From the NCBI GenBank assembly GCA_001414485.1, contig LLEY01000079.1, positions 62,001 to 126,000 of the forward strand: a stretch of DNA of 64,000 nt, read 5' to 3'. The first letter of the stretch is position 1. Every line of letters starts with the position of its first letter. Below are positions 46,922-58,217 of the stretch, one piece after another. The DNA is from Calycina herbarum. Taxonomy: Eukaryota > Ascomycota > Leotiomycetes > Helotiales > Pezizellaceae. The notes under the pieces were generated by a model that worked only from the letters and a program-made list of their open reading frames with translations, did not search any database and was not told the DNA's origin. Made by a program: the position numbers and the translations under genes.

Positions 46922-47205
46922 TGTAATAGAACTATCAAGAATTGATCAGAATAATCGGAATTAGAATTACCGAGTCTACGTGCCGAATAGGATACGATAC
47001 AGATGTTGTTTTAAGATTTAGAAAAGCTAGATAGCTTCTAGACTTACTATTGTCCGAACCTCTTATAAATAGCTGCCTCCTCTCTATCGGGAAAGACTAA
47101 TTTAGTCTTTTCCTTCGTATTAGAGCCTAGTATTCGGATATGTCATTCTATCGAACGCACTTCTATATACCTCTTTTGTAGTAGTATCCGTTTCGTGCCG
47201 TTACA
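46922..47205 (+). repeat. 3' LTR of element C
   Basis: 284 bp, TGTAATAG...CCGTTACA, less mutated than the 5' copy at its termini. It is directly preceded by the polypurine tract. Confidence 0.88.
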
Positions 47206-50200
47206 CGTGCTACTAAGTAAGCTATATTAATATCTAGTAAGTTTATAAGTTCGTATTCTCTTTAGTATCGAGTAATAATTCTCTAGAGCTAAGAAAGGCA
47301 CTCTCTATAAGCTAAAGCTTAGATTAACTAGTCTAAGCTAGAGCGCGAAAGATCGGAAAGAATAGTACTATCTAATAGTAGCTCTATAATATCCTTATAA
47401 CCCTTCTTTAAAGCAAGTATTAAAGAAGTTTCAGTTTTCTTATTTATAATATTATTAATAGCTCTATTTTTAAGAAGTATCTTAACTACCTCTAAATATC
47501 CGTTTTTAGAGGCCGAGTCTAATAGCGTTCCTTCGAAGCTGGTCGCGATACTAATATCTGCTCCCTTCTTAAGTAATATCTTAACTATCTCTAAATATCT
47601 GTTTTAAGAGATAATGTTCAATAGCGTCTACCTATTATTGTTTAGGATACTGAAATCAGCTCCCTTCTTAAGTAGTATCTTAACTACCTCTAAATATCTG
47701 TTTTAAGAGGCAATGTTTAATAGCGTCTATCTATCGTTGTTTAAGATACTAATATCCGCTCCCTTCTTAAGTAGTATCTTAACCACCTCTAAATGTCTAC
47801 TATTAGAGGCAGCGTTTAATAGCGTCTATCCTTCCTTGTTTTTAACTATTATATTAACCTTCTTCTTAAGAAGTAGCTTTACTATTAAAGCTCGACCTTT
47901 TAAAGTAGCTGCTTATAAAGCTATTCTATTATTAATATTAATATAATTTACGCTTAGCTGCTTTTCTTTAAGAAGGTATATTACAGTTTCTCGGAGTCTA
48001 AGTAATAATATATAGAATAATAGATAGGTTAAAGTAATTCCTTTTTAAGATTTAAGCAAATTTGATTTATTATTATTAGTATTAAACTATCTTTTCTATA
48101 AATCCTAATCCCTTCTCCTTAATAAGAATAATATATTAGTAAGTTCTATAACTTCTTTGTAATTTAAGCTATTTTCGTTTTAATAATAATACTAGGATCC
48201 TCTAGTATATTCTTAGAATATCTATTTTATTAAACTATTTTCTAGTAGAAAAGACTCTTATAATACGCTCTAAAACCTTAGGTAGCGTAGATATAACTTT
48301 GCTAATATATTGCTCTAAAACGCCTCTATAGAGGAATTAGAGACTCGTAGTTGTTTATTTCTTATTAGTAATCTTCCTAGTACTAGAATATTAGATAGAA
48401 TATACTCTTTTACTATTAAATACGTTAAGTATACTATTATTAAGCTTAAATCTTAATTAGTTGTTATATTTTAAGTCTCTAGGAACGGTCTATATAGACC
48501 TAGGATTTAGCTATTAATATAATCTTTATTAACCTTTTCTAGTAAATTGTTAACTAAGTCGTCTTTATAATCGTTGTTATCTATAATAAGTAAGGCTTTA
48601 GTAATTTCGAGAAGAGTAAGTAGTTATAAAGCAAATACTACCTATTATAGAATAGAAAATGCTTATAGCCTAGACTCGTCTGAAAGATCTAAAATTCTTT
48701 TCTATATATAGTTGTAAAGCTTATCTAGTTTAATAGGAGCCTAGTTAATAATTCTTTTAAGTTACTTCTTGTTTTACTAACTATATAAGTGATCCTCTTA
48801 TATTCTTAACTCTAGAAACATTCTACTATAATAGTTAACTATCCTTTATAATAGCTCTTCTTTAAGTATTTTACTCTTATCTTCTAATTTCTTATTAATA
48901 ATACTTTAAGAGAATGTTATAGTATTAGGCTATATATTATCCGGACCTATAGTATACTCGATATAGCTCTGTTTAATATTACTCTTTAAGAACTTACGAA
49001 TGTTATATCGAATTTTAGGTTTATTATAGCTAAGAATTAGAATTCGAGTTATAGTATACGTAGCTGCTTATTTAAGAGAGTTAAAAAAGCTTATTAGTAA
49101 GTTTGTTTTCTATTCCTCCTTTGCCTATATATATTTATTAAGCTTATCTATAATAAATATATAATTTAGTATAGACTAAACGATTATTCTTAAGAGCTTA
49201 ATAATATCCTTATATAAAGTATACTATCTAGTCTTTACTTCCTATCTGTCTCTAGCTAATTTAAACATATCTTAATTATATAAGACTATTTAAGATATCT
49301 AGGACTTTATTATAACTAAAGAGTCTTATTAACTTTTGGAATCTAATAAGTAAAAGAAATATATAAGTAGAGACTTAAGTATCTTTAATAGATCTTAAAC
49401 TACTCTTATATAAATAATTATCTTTCTATGTCTTATATAGCCTTTAATTTATAGTATTTTTACTATTTTAAATAGGAAATTAGAGGATACCTATTAACGA
49501 AAGGTATTTTAATATAAGATCTAGTCGTAGGTCTTATCAAGTCTCCTCTAAATAAAGTTGTTATAAGTATCGTTGGTCTAAGATATACTAAGCTAGGTAT
49601 CTAATTCCTTTCTTATTTCGTCTTTAATTATTAGTAGAGCCTTATAAGGAAGTAGAGGCCTTACGTTCGTTGTACGTTTTAAGCTTTTCTAGCTTAATAT
49701 AAAGCTTTTAAGAAATAGAGAACTAGGGAGCTCTATCTATATCTTATAACTAGTTAGAATCTATTTAATAGTAGGCTTAAAAGGAAATATACTATTTAAT
49801 AGACTTAAGTTACTACCTGTTATACCCCTGTTAATATCTATTAGTTCTACTTAGCTATCTATTAGAACTAACCGGCGTAGATATTTAGTATAGACTCTAA
49901 AGTATTAAACTTAGGTACTAAATTTGTCTTTGTTCTAAAAAGACTATGTAATTTTGCCTCTTCTTAAGATACCTCTATTAAGGTTTTAGGATTTTAGAGT
50001 TATATTAAGGAAATAAATACTATTAGGAAAAGAGTTTAGCTCTATATCTACTATAGAACGTAGATTAGACACTATATACTCCGAGTTGCTAAAAATCTCT
50101 TTTATACTAAATAGAAGTCTTTTAACTATATACTTTGTCTTAGGATTATTAAGATAACTATAGTAGTTCTTTTTTAGTTTACTTTTATTAATACTAATAC

Positions 50201-50369
50201 TTTAGGCCTATTAAGTAAAAGAAAGCTTCTTAGTATTAAATTAAAGTATAATCGAATACGACTTAAATCCGAAGTTCTTATAGGAATCTAATTTATTAAT
50301 AGTATCTAGACATATACTAAAAAGGCTAGCTAAGCCCGCGACTCTAACTACTAGGCCTATAGGTTTTAT

Positions 50370-51174
50370 ATTTATAAATTAGTTTCTTTCTCCGTCGACT
50401 ATATATTTAGTACTTAGATAAGGATTAGAATAATCGCAGATGATTTAGTATTATTACGCTTATATTACTCGAGTCCTAGTATATATAAAAATAATATAGC
50501 TCTTTACTAAGAATGCTAGGAATAGTTGATATTAATAAGATAAAAGTAAGTATAGATAAGAAAATAGTAATATATATAGTATTAAAAGTGAAGAATGCTT
50601 ATTAAGATTAAGATAAAATATAAACATAAGAGGAGAGTATTAGAGAAGGTTATCGATATTAAGAGAATAAAGATATATAGCGCTTACTTTATATAAAGCT
50701 GACTTTTACTAAGAGCAGAGTTTTAGACATAATTATATAAGTGTTAAACTTGTAGGTAAGGCTTTGATTAGGCTATTTAGGTCTTAAGCCTTATATAAAA
50801 TGTTTATAGAGAGATTAGCAAAAGCTATCTTCTTAATACTAACTATAAAAGGTAATAGAAATAAAAGACTTTATACTTAGAATATATTTAGAGATAGTTA
50901 GTCGATAGACTATAGCAAAAGTCTACTTTCAGCTATAGCTGCCTTTAACTACTAGGTTAAGAGTGTATATACACTTATATAACGTTAATCTTAGATCCCG
51001 ATCGTTTTAGCTTACTAATAATCTTTAGCGTAGAAGAGTACTAAACCTTAATATAGCTAATAATATTAAAGAATTATTAGAAAAGTAGCTAGCTAACCTT
51101 ATATAACTATAAAGAACTCGCTAAGGTAGGGGACTACTACTAACGTGTAGAGAAATAATAGTCTAGTTAATTAT
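50370..51174. other. AT-rich upstream region of the NLR pseudogene
   Basis: No frame or family motif could be read on either strand. By position it should include the promoter of the minus-strand NLR gene. TpA-rich composition shows RIP extended through it. Confidence 0.4.
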
Positions 51175-51457
51175 TATAATAGAACTATTAGGAATTAATC
51201 GGAATAATCGGAATTGGAATTGCCGAGTCTACGTGCTGAATAGAATACGATACAGATGTTTTTTCAGGATTTGGAATAGCTAGATAGCTCCGGACTTACT
51301 ATTGTCCGAACCTCTTATAAATAGCTGCCTCCTCTCTATCGGGAAAGACGAATTTAGTCTTTTCCTTCGTATTAGAGCCTAGTATTCGGATATGTCATTC
51401 TATCGAACGTACTTTTATATACCTCTTTTATAGTAGTATCCGTTTCGTACCGTTATA
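51175..51457 (+). repeat. Solo LTR of the C family
   Basis: 283 bp, TATAATAGAAC...CCGTTATA, with a perfect ATTAT duplication (51170-51174, 51458-51462). Same orientation as element C. Its central part keeps many CpG and some CpA sites, so it is only lightly mutated. Confidence 0.9.
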
Positions 51458-52076
51458 ATTATTACTTATATTTAGTTATATCTTATTATAAAATGACTAT
51501 AGACTACGTATAGCATAGCACGTATATATAGTACGAGCCCTCTATATATAAGCTTCTGTTTCTCTAGAACTCTCTTCTTTTCCTTACTTTGTTATTCGCT
51601 TAATATAGTAGTATTTAGCTTAAATCTGTATTTATTATAGTAAGTAGTAGTATACTCTACTTTTATAGTAGAGGACGATGTTTATAGTCTTACTAGCGTA
51701 TATATTATAATTAATAATCGTTTCTTCTAGTATAGTAAGTAGTATTATAGTCGTATAATACTATAGTATTTTATAAAATAATATTATTATAATATTCTAG
51801 TAGTACGTATATATTTTTAAACTAAACATTATCACTATATAGTACTACCTAAATAATCGTAGTATATACTATCGTAAGAGTAGGTATACGAATTCCGCGC
51901 GTACGGGATTATAATACTAAAAATCAAGAGAATTATCAAATTAAATATAGTACTAATAACACTATAAAATCACTACTTATTACCTCTAAAAGGCTTTCTA
52001 CTATATCTTCTAAGTATATTAGCTATATAGTACTAGATATAGTAAAACTTAAAACTTTAATAGTATAAGATTTAGC
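51458..52076. other. AT-rich stretch without recognisable gene
   Basis: Low-complexity TpA-rich sequence. No frame over 60 codons. A possible left LTR end (TATAATACTAAAAATC at 51910) could belong to the LTR ending at 52561, but this is unproven. Confidence 0.35.
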
Positions 52077-52361
52077 AATTCTGCCGGATTTGGATTCTAC
52101 CGGATTCTGCCGGATTTAGCTAACGGCTGATTCTGCTAGTGTTAAGATACAGCGATTCTGCCGGATTCTGCCGGATTTGGTTAGCGGCTTATTCTACCAG
52201 TCCTAAGATATAGCGATTCTGCCGGATTCTACTGGATTTAGCTAGCGGCTTGTTCTGCTAGTGTTAAGATTCGGCGATTCTACCCGATTTTAATAGATTA
52301 GGTTAGCGGCTTATTCCGCTAATCTTAAGATTTAGCGATTCTGCCGAATTTTAACGAAGTA
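52077..52361 (+). repeat. 61-bp minisatellite, about 4.5 units
   Basis: Units start GCGATTCTGCCGGATTC (52077, then about 52151, 52212, 52273, 52334) and contain GGTTAGCGGCTTATTC and GCTAGTGTTAAGAT blocks. The first unit carries an extra GGATTTGGATTCTACC insertion. Units differ mainly by transitions. The array ends next to the LTR segment at 52370, in the position occupied by short tandem repeats in other A-type LTRs. Confidence 0.85.
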
Positions 52362-52369
52362 GGTTAGTT

Positions 52370-52561
52370 AACTAGCACGTCTGCTATTAGATAGAAGCTT
52401 CGTGCCTAACTTAGTTTATTAATCTTATTATCTTATTTTAATATCTTTGATATAAGTAACGAGTTTACTTCTAAACGAATAACCCGGGACATATCCTTAA
52501 TTCTTCTCGTATACTAACTATCGAGACCAGCTACTATTGTCAGCTAGTTAGTTTCGTTACA
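52370..52561 (+). repeat. A-family LTR, 3' part
   Basis: CTAGCACGTCTGCTATTAGA...TTTCGTTACA matches the R-U5 side of the A/E/K LTRs and keeps the terminal CA unmutated. The left half is not recognisable beyond the minisatellite. Only about 80 bp separate it from the copia element. Confidence 0.75.
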
Positions 52562-52644
52562 CCCTTATATACTACTAATAGTCTACGAATTTCCCGAGGT
52601 CTAGCCGAGGCCGCTAACAACGAGTAACGAGCGACAAAGGAAAC

Positions 52645-52801
52645 TGTTAGAAATCAGGTGATTTAAGAGCTAAATCTTAGTGCTTAATAAGCCCTTAGAA
52701 CATATTTAGACTGTTTGTTAGTATAGACAACTTAGACTCGAAATCATCGAATCTATTAATATATAGATTAAAACTATTACTTCTATCTCTTATTCTTAAT
52801 A
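52645..52801 (+). repeat. 5' LTR of copia element J (RIP-mutated)
   Basis: 157 bp. Compared with the 3' LTR it shows roughly twenty differences, all in the sense C to T or G to A, for example TTGACA at the end reading TTAATA. No indels separate the copies. Confidence 0.9.
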
Positions 52802-53149
52802 GGTTATAAGCCTAGATTATCTGCAATTAATACTATTAATCTTATATTCTTATTTATCTAAAATCCGACGATTTTGTAACAGTCCCAGTCACATACGACT
52901 GGATCACGTGCCGAGGTTCTACCGAAGTCTCGCTTAGTGTACATAAATAGAGACAGAGCGTACTAACTCTCCTCTTCCCTCTTTAGTTTAGTTTTCTTCG
53001 AATACAGGTACTATTCTACAAGCATCTCTTTTGGTGCATTTATAGAGGGCCGTCATAGATTTAGACTACTTTCTAGATAAATCTACTAGAATTACTAATT
53101 CTATTAAAATAGTATTAACTTTAGCTATTCTATTCTTATCCTCTATTAT

Positions 53150-56100
53150 AAATCTACTTTGTATAGTATCTACTATATCTTTAAAGCTTATCGTTAAAAC
53201 TTAGTATACTACTGTCCTTGGTATAAGCCTTATAGTTTTGAACTGGAATAACTATGCCTTCTAGAAGTTAACAATTAAAGGAGTACTCTATAGTATCTAT
53301 AGACTTGCTATTATCAACAAAAGCGAAGACTATACTATATACGAAGTAGATTAAGTCCTTTACTAAGACTTTGTCTCTTAGTATAACTGAACAGTAGTAT
53401 ATCTTACTAAGTTACTTAAAAGCAAGATTCTTAAAAAGCTCGAAGATAATAACCTTAAATAACTAGCTAAGATATAGAACTATCTAAAGAGATTTGATCT
53501 ATCTTAAGATGTTATATTTATTAATAGTGTAAATAAGGAACTTAGAGCCTTATACTGGGATTATAATACTGAACGATTTAACGACTTTTATTAACGACTT
53601 CGTTAATACTATATATTTCTTAAGAACTCTACTTCTTTGATAACTGACTAGAATATAATAAACATTATATAAGTTATTCTACTAAACACAGTTAATTAGT
53701 AGAATACTAAAAGAGATATTTGAGAAATCGGTATAGACGTTAATAAAGCTATAGATATCTATATCTAAATAGAATAAGACCTTAATCTTTAAGAATCCCG
53801 AATTCTACTTAAAACTTCTTCTAAACGAAATTCTATAGAATACAGCTGTTAGTAGGGTCTGTTAGCTGAACCTGCTACTGGATAAGCAATGTATGTAAAT
53901 ATATAAGAAAATAGTTATAGAGGAAGTAGTAGTATTAGAGGATATAGACAAGGAAAGAGAAGAGGAAGAGGTTGTAGTAACTGTGGTAACCGAGGTAATC
54001 GGAGCTATTTATATATAAAAGGACAAGCTTAAAAGGAAGATATCTATAATTACTATTAGTGTAAGAGACACTGGAAGAGGGATTATAAGGACTTTTATAA
54101 AATCTAATAACGCTAGACAGCGAATGAAATAAGTTTTAACTTGAAGCTAAATAGTACTCTAGTAGCTAGTAAAGTATATGAAATTGAAAACCCTTGAAAC
54201 TATTATTATTCTTTACCTAGTAAGAGTATCTATTATAGAACTATTATATTATCAACTTTGTAACTCCCTTAAAGTACTTAGCTTCTAGACTTAGGAGTAA
54301 ATCGTTACTTTAGTTACGATATCTAAGACTTCTCTTAGCTAAAGAGATAGTACAAGCCTAGGAAAGTAGGTAATACTAGTAGTAAAACCTACGATGTTAT
54401 CGGTTATAGACCGATCTAAATCATAACTCTAAAAGGTAAACGTCTTTAGCTAAAAGACGTCTAGTACGTCCTAGACTTTAGCTATAAACTTATTAGTATA
54501 CTAATTCTTATAAAAGAGAAACTAAAAGTCTACTTTAGAATAGATTACTCTTAAATACTTGAGAATAGTAGAGTAGTACTTACTTTACCTTATACAAATA
54601 TACTCTACATAGTATAGAATACTAGTTAGATCTTTGTAACTTTTGTAGAGATAAAGGAAGAAAGTATTTAAATTGATAATATAATAGAGAGTCTATAGAA
54701 ATTGATATATCGTTGATTTAGACATATAAGCTATAAATCCCTTGAAGTACTAAAGAACTATTTAAGGAATTAGATAGTACTTTCTACTACTAAAATACCT
54801 CGTTATCCTGGAGATTATACTTGTGAAGTATACCTAGCTAGTAAGCTTAAAACCAAATACTATAAAACCACTGAATTAAGAATAGTAAGAAGAGGATTTA
54901 GGCTATATACTAATATCTTAGGAGAACTTCTATATTTAATCTATAGATATAGGTACTTCTTATTTGTTATAGACGATGCTATTTATAACTTATAGATCTG
55001 CCTTATAAAGTTAAAGGCTTAGGAAGATGTATAGCTTATACTTAAAGAGATTATAGCACTAGTAGAGACTGAGATAGGATAGAAGTGTATATACTTTTGC
55101 TATAACTCTAGTTATAGTAAGTTTAGTATAATAGTAAAGTAGATACTTAAAGAGAAAGGGTGTTAGATTAAGCTCTTACTACTATACGACTATTATCTAA
55201 ATAGTATAATCGAGTATAAGATAGCTGAGATAAACAACCTAATAAGATCTATGATTTATTAGAGCAAATTATACTTTAGTATATAGTATTTTATAGCTGA
55301 ATATATATATTAGCTACTTAATAGACTACTAATCTTAGTACTTCCTTTTACTTTCTTTAAGAGTTTTAGGAACTTGTTAGTTATAAAAGAGAGTTTGAAA
55401 GATAACTTGTCTAGTGAGAGTTTAGAAGATAACTTGTCTAGTAAGAGTTTAGAAGACAACTTGTTATATAAGAGTTTATAGAACTCGTTAGTTACAAAAG
55501 CTAAGACTCTATATAAAGCGTATACTAGCTATTAACTGGATGTCTCTAAAATACGAGTTTTTAGGTATATTATATAGCCTTAGAATCTAAAGGTAACTTA
55601 CCTATAGAAGTATAATCTAAGACATTTTAAGTACTAGATATACTTAGGTATAAGTGGAAATAACGTATATAAGTTATTTAATATATGAACATATAAGTAT
55701 TATAAATCAGTAGAGCTGTGATTTGACGAGTATAACTTTCTAAAGTTAGTACTAAAAGAGAAAGTCTTAAAGACTCAAACTCTATTAACGCTTTAGAGAA
55801 GAGCCGTTCAAACAACTACTTCGTCTATACTAAGAATAGTAGAAGTTTAAGAAGAAGTGGAAAGACCTGTTCTTAGTAGTAACTTACTTAAAAGGTCTAC
55901 TATAAGTTTAAAGGATTCAGTAATTACTAGTGATAACGTACTTGAAAATACTACTATAAGTTAATAAGACTTAGTAACTGATAGGGATAATATACTAGAG
56001 CTACTCTCCTAAGTCTACTGATTAAGATATAGTAGAATTTATAAGCTAAAGCGTGTTTTTAGAGACATAGCTATTGTATTATAAGCTTTAGATCTCGACA

Positions 56101-57730
56101 TATTTAAGCTTTTAAATTCTGTTCTACTTACTCCTTTTAAAGAGGTAATACTTAAGGAGGCTATAGACAAGGATCCTGGGAATTAGATACCGTTGCTAAA
56201 GAAAGAGTTAACCTCTTTAAGTAAGAATAGAGCCTATATTATTATATAGGGTAATCTATAAGAGAAGAGACTTCTTCTGATTAAATAGGTCTTAAAACAT
56301 AAACTTAAAGTTAATAGTAAGATTGTACGTTATAAGTCTAGGCTAACTGTAAGAGGCGATTACTAGGAATATAGAATCGACTATTTTAAGACGTTTACTA
56401 TAGTTTTACGATATAATACCTTAAGAGTTGTTCTTACAAAAGCTGTCGCTGAAGACTTAGAGATCGAGCAACTAGACGTTGATACTGCCTTTATCTACCT
56501 TAACCTTAGAGAAGATATATACTACTAATTCCTAGATTACTTCTATCTTGTCTATTTAGAAACTTGGACTTGGCAAGGATTCCTAAAGCTTAAGAAGCCC
56601 TTGTATAGCTTAAAATAAGCGTTGTATAAATAGCTTTAGGAAGTTATTAAGAAGTTTGTAAAACTTAGCTTTAAGGCCTTAAAGAGTGATCTGAACCTCT
56701 TTATTAAAGATAATATGTCTATCCTTCTTTTTGTCGATAATATACTAATTATAGAGGAGAAAGTAGATGTCGTGTAAGTAAAATCCTAGATAATAAACGA
56801 TACTGAATAGAGAGTAAATAAGGTAGAGGATTAAGATAGTAATACTAAGATGTTTGTAGGATTTGAGATTAGGAGAGATCGAGTAAATTAGTCGATTACT
56901 ATATTATAAGGAGCTTACGTATAGCAATTGCTTATAAGACTTTCTATAGATAAGTATAATCCTGTTTCTACGCCTTTTATACCTAGAACGGTACTTAAAC
57001 TACGACTTAAAGGCGAGGAAGTTATATATAAAGAATTAAAGTTATACTAGCAAATTATTAGAAGTGTAATATATCTCTTGAATAGTATAAGGTTCGATAT
57101 TACGTATGCTATAGGCCAGCTTATAAGGTATATAGTAAACTCGATAAAAGAATATCTCTAATATATAAAACACCTTATATAGTATCTTAAAAGATCGATT
57201 AACAATAGTATTATATATAGAGGACAAGGAAGACAAATAGCAACTTAAGGCTTTAACGTATATACTCGAGGAGTTTATAGTCTAAGTAACTTTACACTTT
57301 ATAGTAATACTACCTAGGCTACTGAAGACGATCGTAAGTCGTTTAGTAGCTAGGCGGTAACTTAATATAGAGGAATAGTCTCTTAGGCTACTCAAAGGTA
57401 AAAGCATATAGCTTTAAGCACTATGGATTTAGAGATATTAGCTGTAAGTAAAGGAGTAAGAGAAGTAGCGTAGCTTAAGAAGCTATAAGAGGATCTAGAG
57501 GAGATATTTAAAATACTCTTACTTTACTACGATAATAAAGCTATTATATAACTTTATAAAGATACTAAGTTTTATTAAAGATCTAAGTATATTGAGACTA
57601 AACACCTATATATATAAAACGACATAGTATAAAGGAATTACCTCAAAGTCCTTAAAATATTAGAAAAGGACTAACCTGCTAATATCCTTACTAAACAACT
57701 TGTAAAGGATACGTTTAATATATATTATTG
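53150..57730 (+). pseudogene. Copia J gag-pol polyprotein
   Basis: A gag knuckle appears near 54050-54090 as 'CKRHWKRDYKD' with the first Cys lost. A protease-like 'LLDLGVNRYFSYD' (Asp-Ser-Gly type site degraded) lies near 54280. The integrase core has 'RYRYFLFVIDDAIYN' near 54950. Reverse transcriptase includes 'EIEQLDVDTAFIYLNL' near 56465, 'KKPLYSLKQALYK' near 56600 and 'LFVDNILII' near 56735 (YVDD with Asp to Asn). RNase H is near 57400-57720. A three- to four-fold 30-bp repeat ('ESLEDNLSS') sits at 55390-55490. Stops are frequent. The domain order confirms copia. Confidence 0.8.
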
Positions 57731-57983
57731 AATGCTTAGGATGAAAAAGAAGAATTAAGTACTCTTATACTATAGTACAAGTGTAAGGCACTTCGTGGAG
57801 CTGCTGAACTTCCAAAGAGGAGACGTAGGCACTACAACTGTACTAGCAGTTGTTACAGGAGTTAAGGAGGCTTAAGGGATTAACTTTGCAAACTTGGTAA
57901 AAACAACAATTTATAGAGGCTTAGTAAGTAGGAATAGCTTTATTTTAACAAGTAGGATCAAGAGCTTATTACACATAGGGGAG

Positions 57984-58140
57984 TGTCAGAAATCAGGTGA
58001 TTTGGGGGCCAAATCTTGGTGCTTAATAAGCCCTTGGAACATATTTAGACTGTTTGTCAGTATAGACAACTTAGACTCGAAATCATCGAATCCATCAATA
58101 CACAGATCAAAACCATCACTTCCATCCCCCATTCTTGACA
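57984..58140 (+). repeat. 3' LTR of copia element J (unmutated)
   Basis: 157 bp keeping CpA and TpG. It ends TTCTTGACA before GAAAC. The preceding 200 bp are also almost free of RIP, so the boundary of mutation lies inside the element. Confidence 0.9.
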
Positions 58141-58217
58141 GAAACCACTAACAACTAAAACTCAAATGAGCAGTGGGCACAATTCTGCTATTGTTGCTCG
58201 TTATAAATGGTGAGTAG

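Larger units (their letters stand above)
44427..47205 (+). mobile_element. Element C: gag-only, non-autonomous LTR retroelement
   Basis: 2779 bp, with 284-bp LTRs (44427-44710, 46922-47205) and a perfect CGTGC duplication (44422-44426, 47206-47210) inside the ankyrin part of the NLR gene. LTR ends are TGTAATAGAAC...CCGTTACA (CA to TA in the left copy). The polypurine tract AAGGAGAGGGGA precedes the right LTR. The 2.2-kb interior has a single gag-like frame and no reverse transcriptase, integrase or protease. Two further solo LTRs of this family are in the window (6912-7185, 51175-51457). Confidence 0.9.
43800..50369 (-). pseudogene. HeLo-NACHT-ankyrin NLR gene, RIP-destroyed and split
   Basis: Minus strand. 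The HeLo-type domain (50369 to about 49950) reads 'GLVVRVAGLASLFSICLD', then 'KLDSYKNFGFKSYS'. The NACHT domain has a ruined P-loop near 49445-49417 ('KGYIRHRKII' where KGxxGxGKT is expected), a Walker B-like 'YIFIIDKLNKYI' near 49150 and 'ITRILILSYNKPKIRYNI' near 49050. 'LLTLLEITKALLIIDN' follows near 48590. Ankyrin repeats lie at 47930-47230 ('LEVVKILLKKGADISIL' repeated) and, beyond element C, at 44420-43800 ('NINIIRLLLENGIRESI'). The initiator appears as ATA at 50369-50367. Dozens of TAA/TAG occur. HeLo-NLRs act in fungal non-self recognition and regulated cell death; this copy is dead. Confidence 0.75.
52645..58140 (+). mobile_element. Ty1/copia element J, full length
   Basis: 5496 bp, with 157-bp LTRs (52645-52801, 57984-58140) and a GAAAC duplication (52640-52644, 58141-58145). 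LTR ends are TGTCA...TGACA in the unmutated 3' copy. A primer-binding-like GGTTATAAGCC follows the 5' LTR, and AGGGGAG precedes the 3' LTR. The gene order gag, protease, integrase, reverse transcriptase, RNase H is that of copia. The interior is RIP-mutated; mutation fades out from about 57770. Confidence 0.9.

Noticed and set aside
52077..52361. Regular repeat array considered as a CRISPR array
   Set aside because: Units are contiguous 61-mers without unique spacers, in a fungal repeat context.
58166..58209. Possible first exon (ATG 58166, donor GTGAGT at 58210) for the pseudogene
   Set aside because: No acceptor downstream restores the family frame, so joining cannot be supported.
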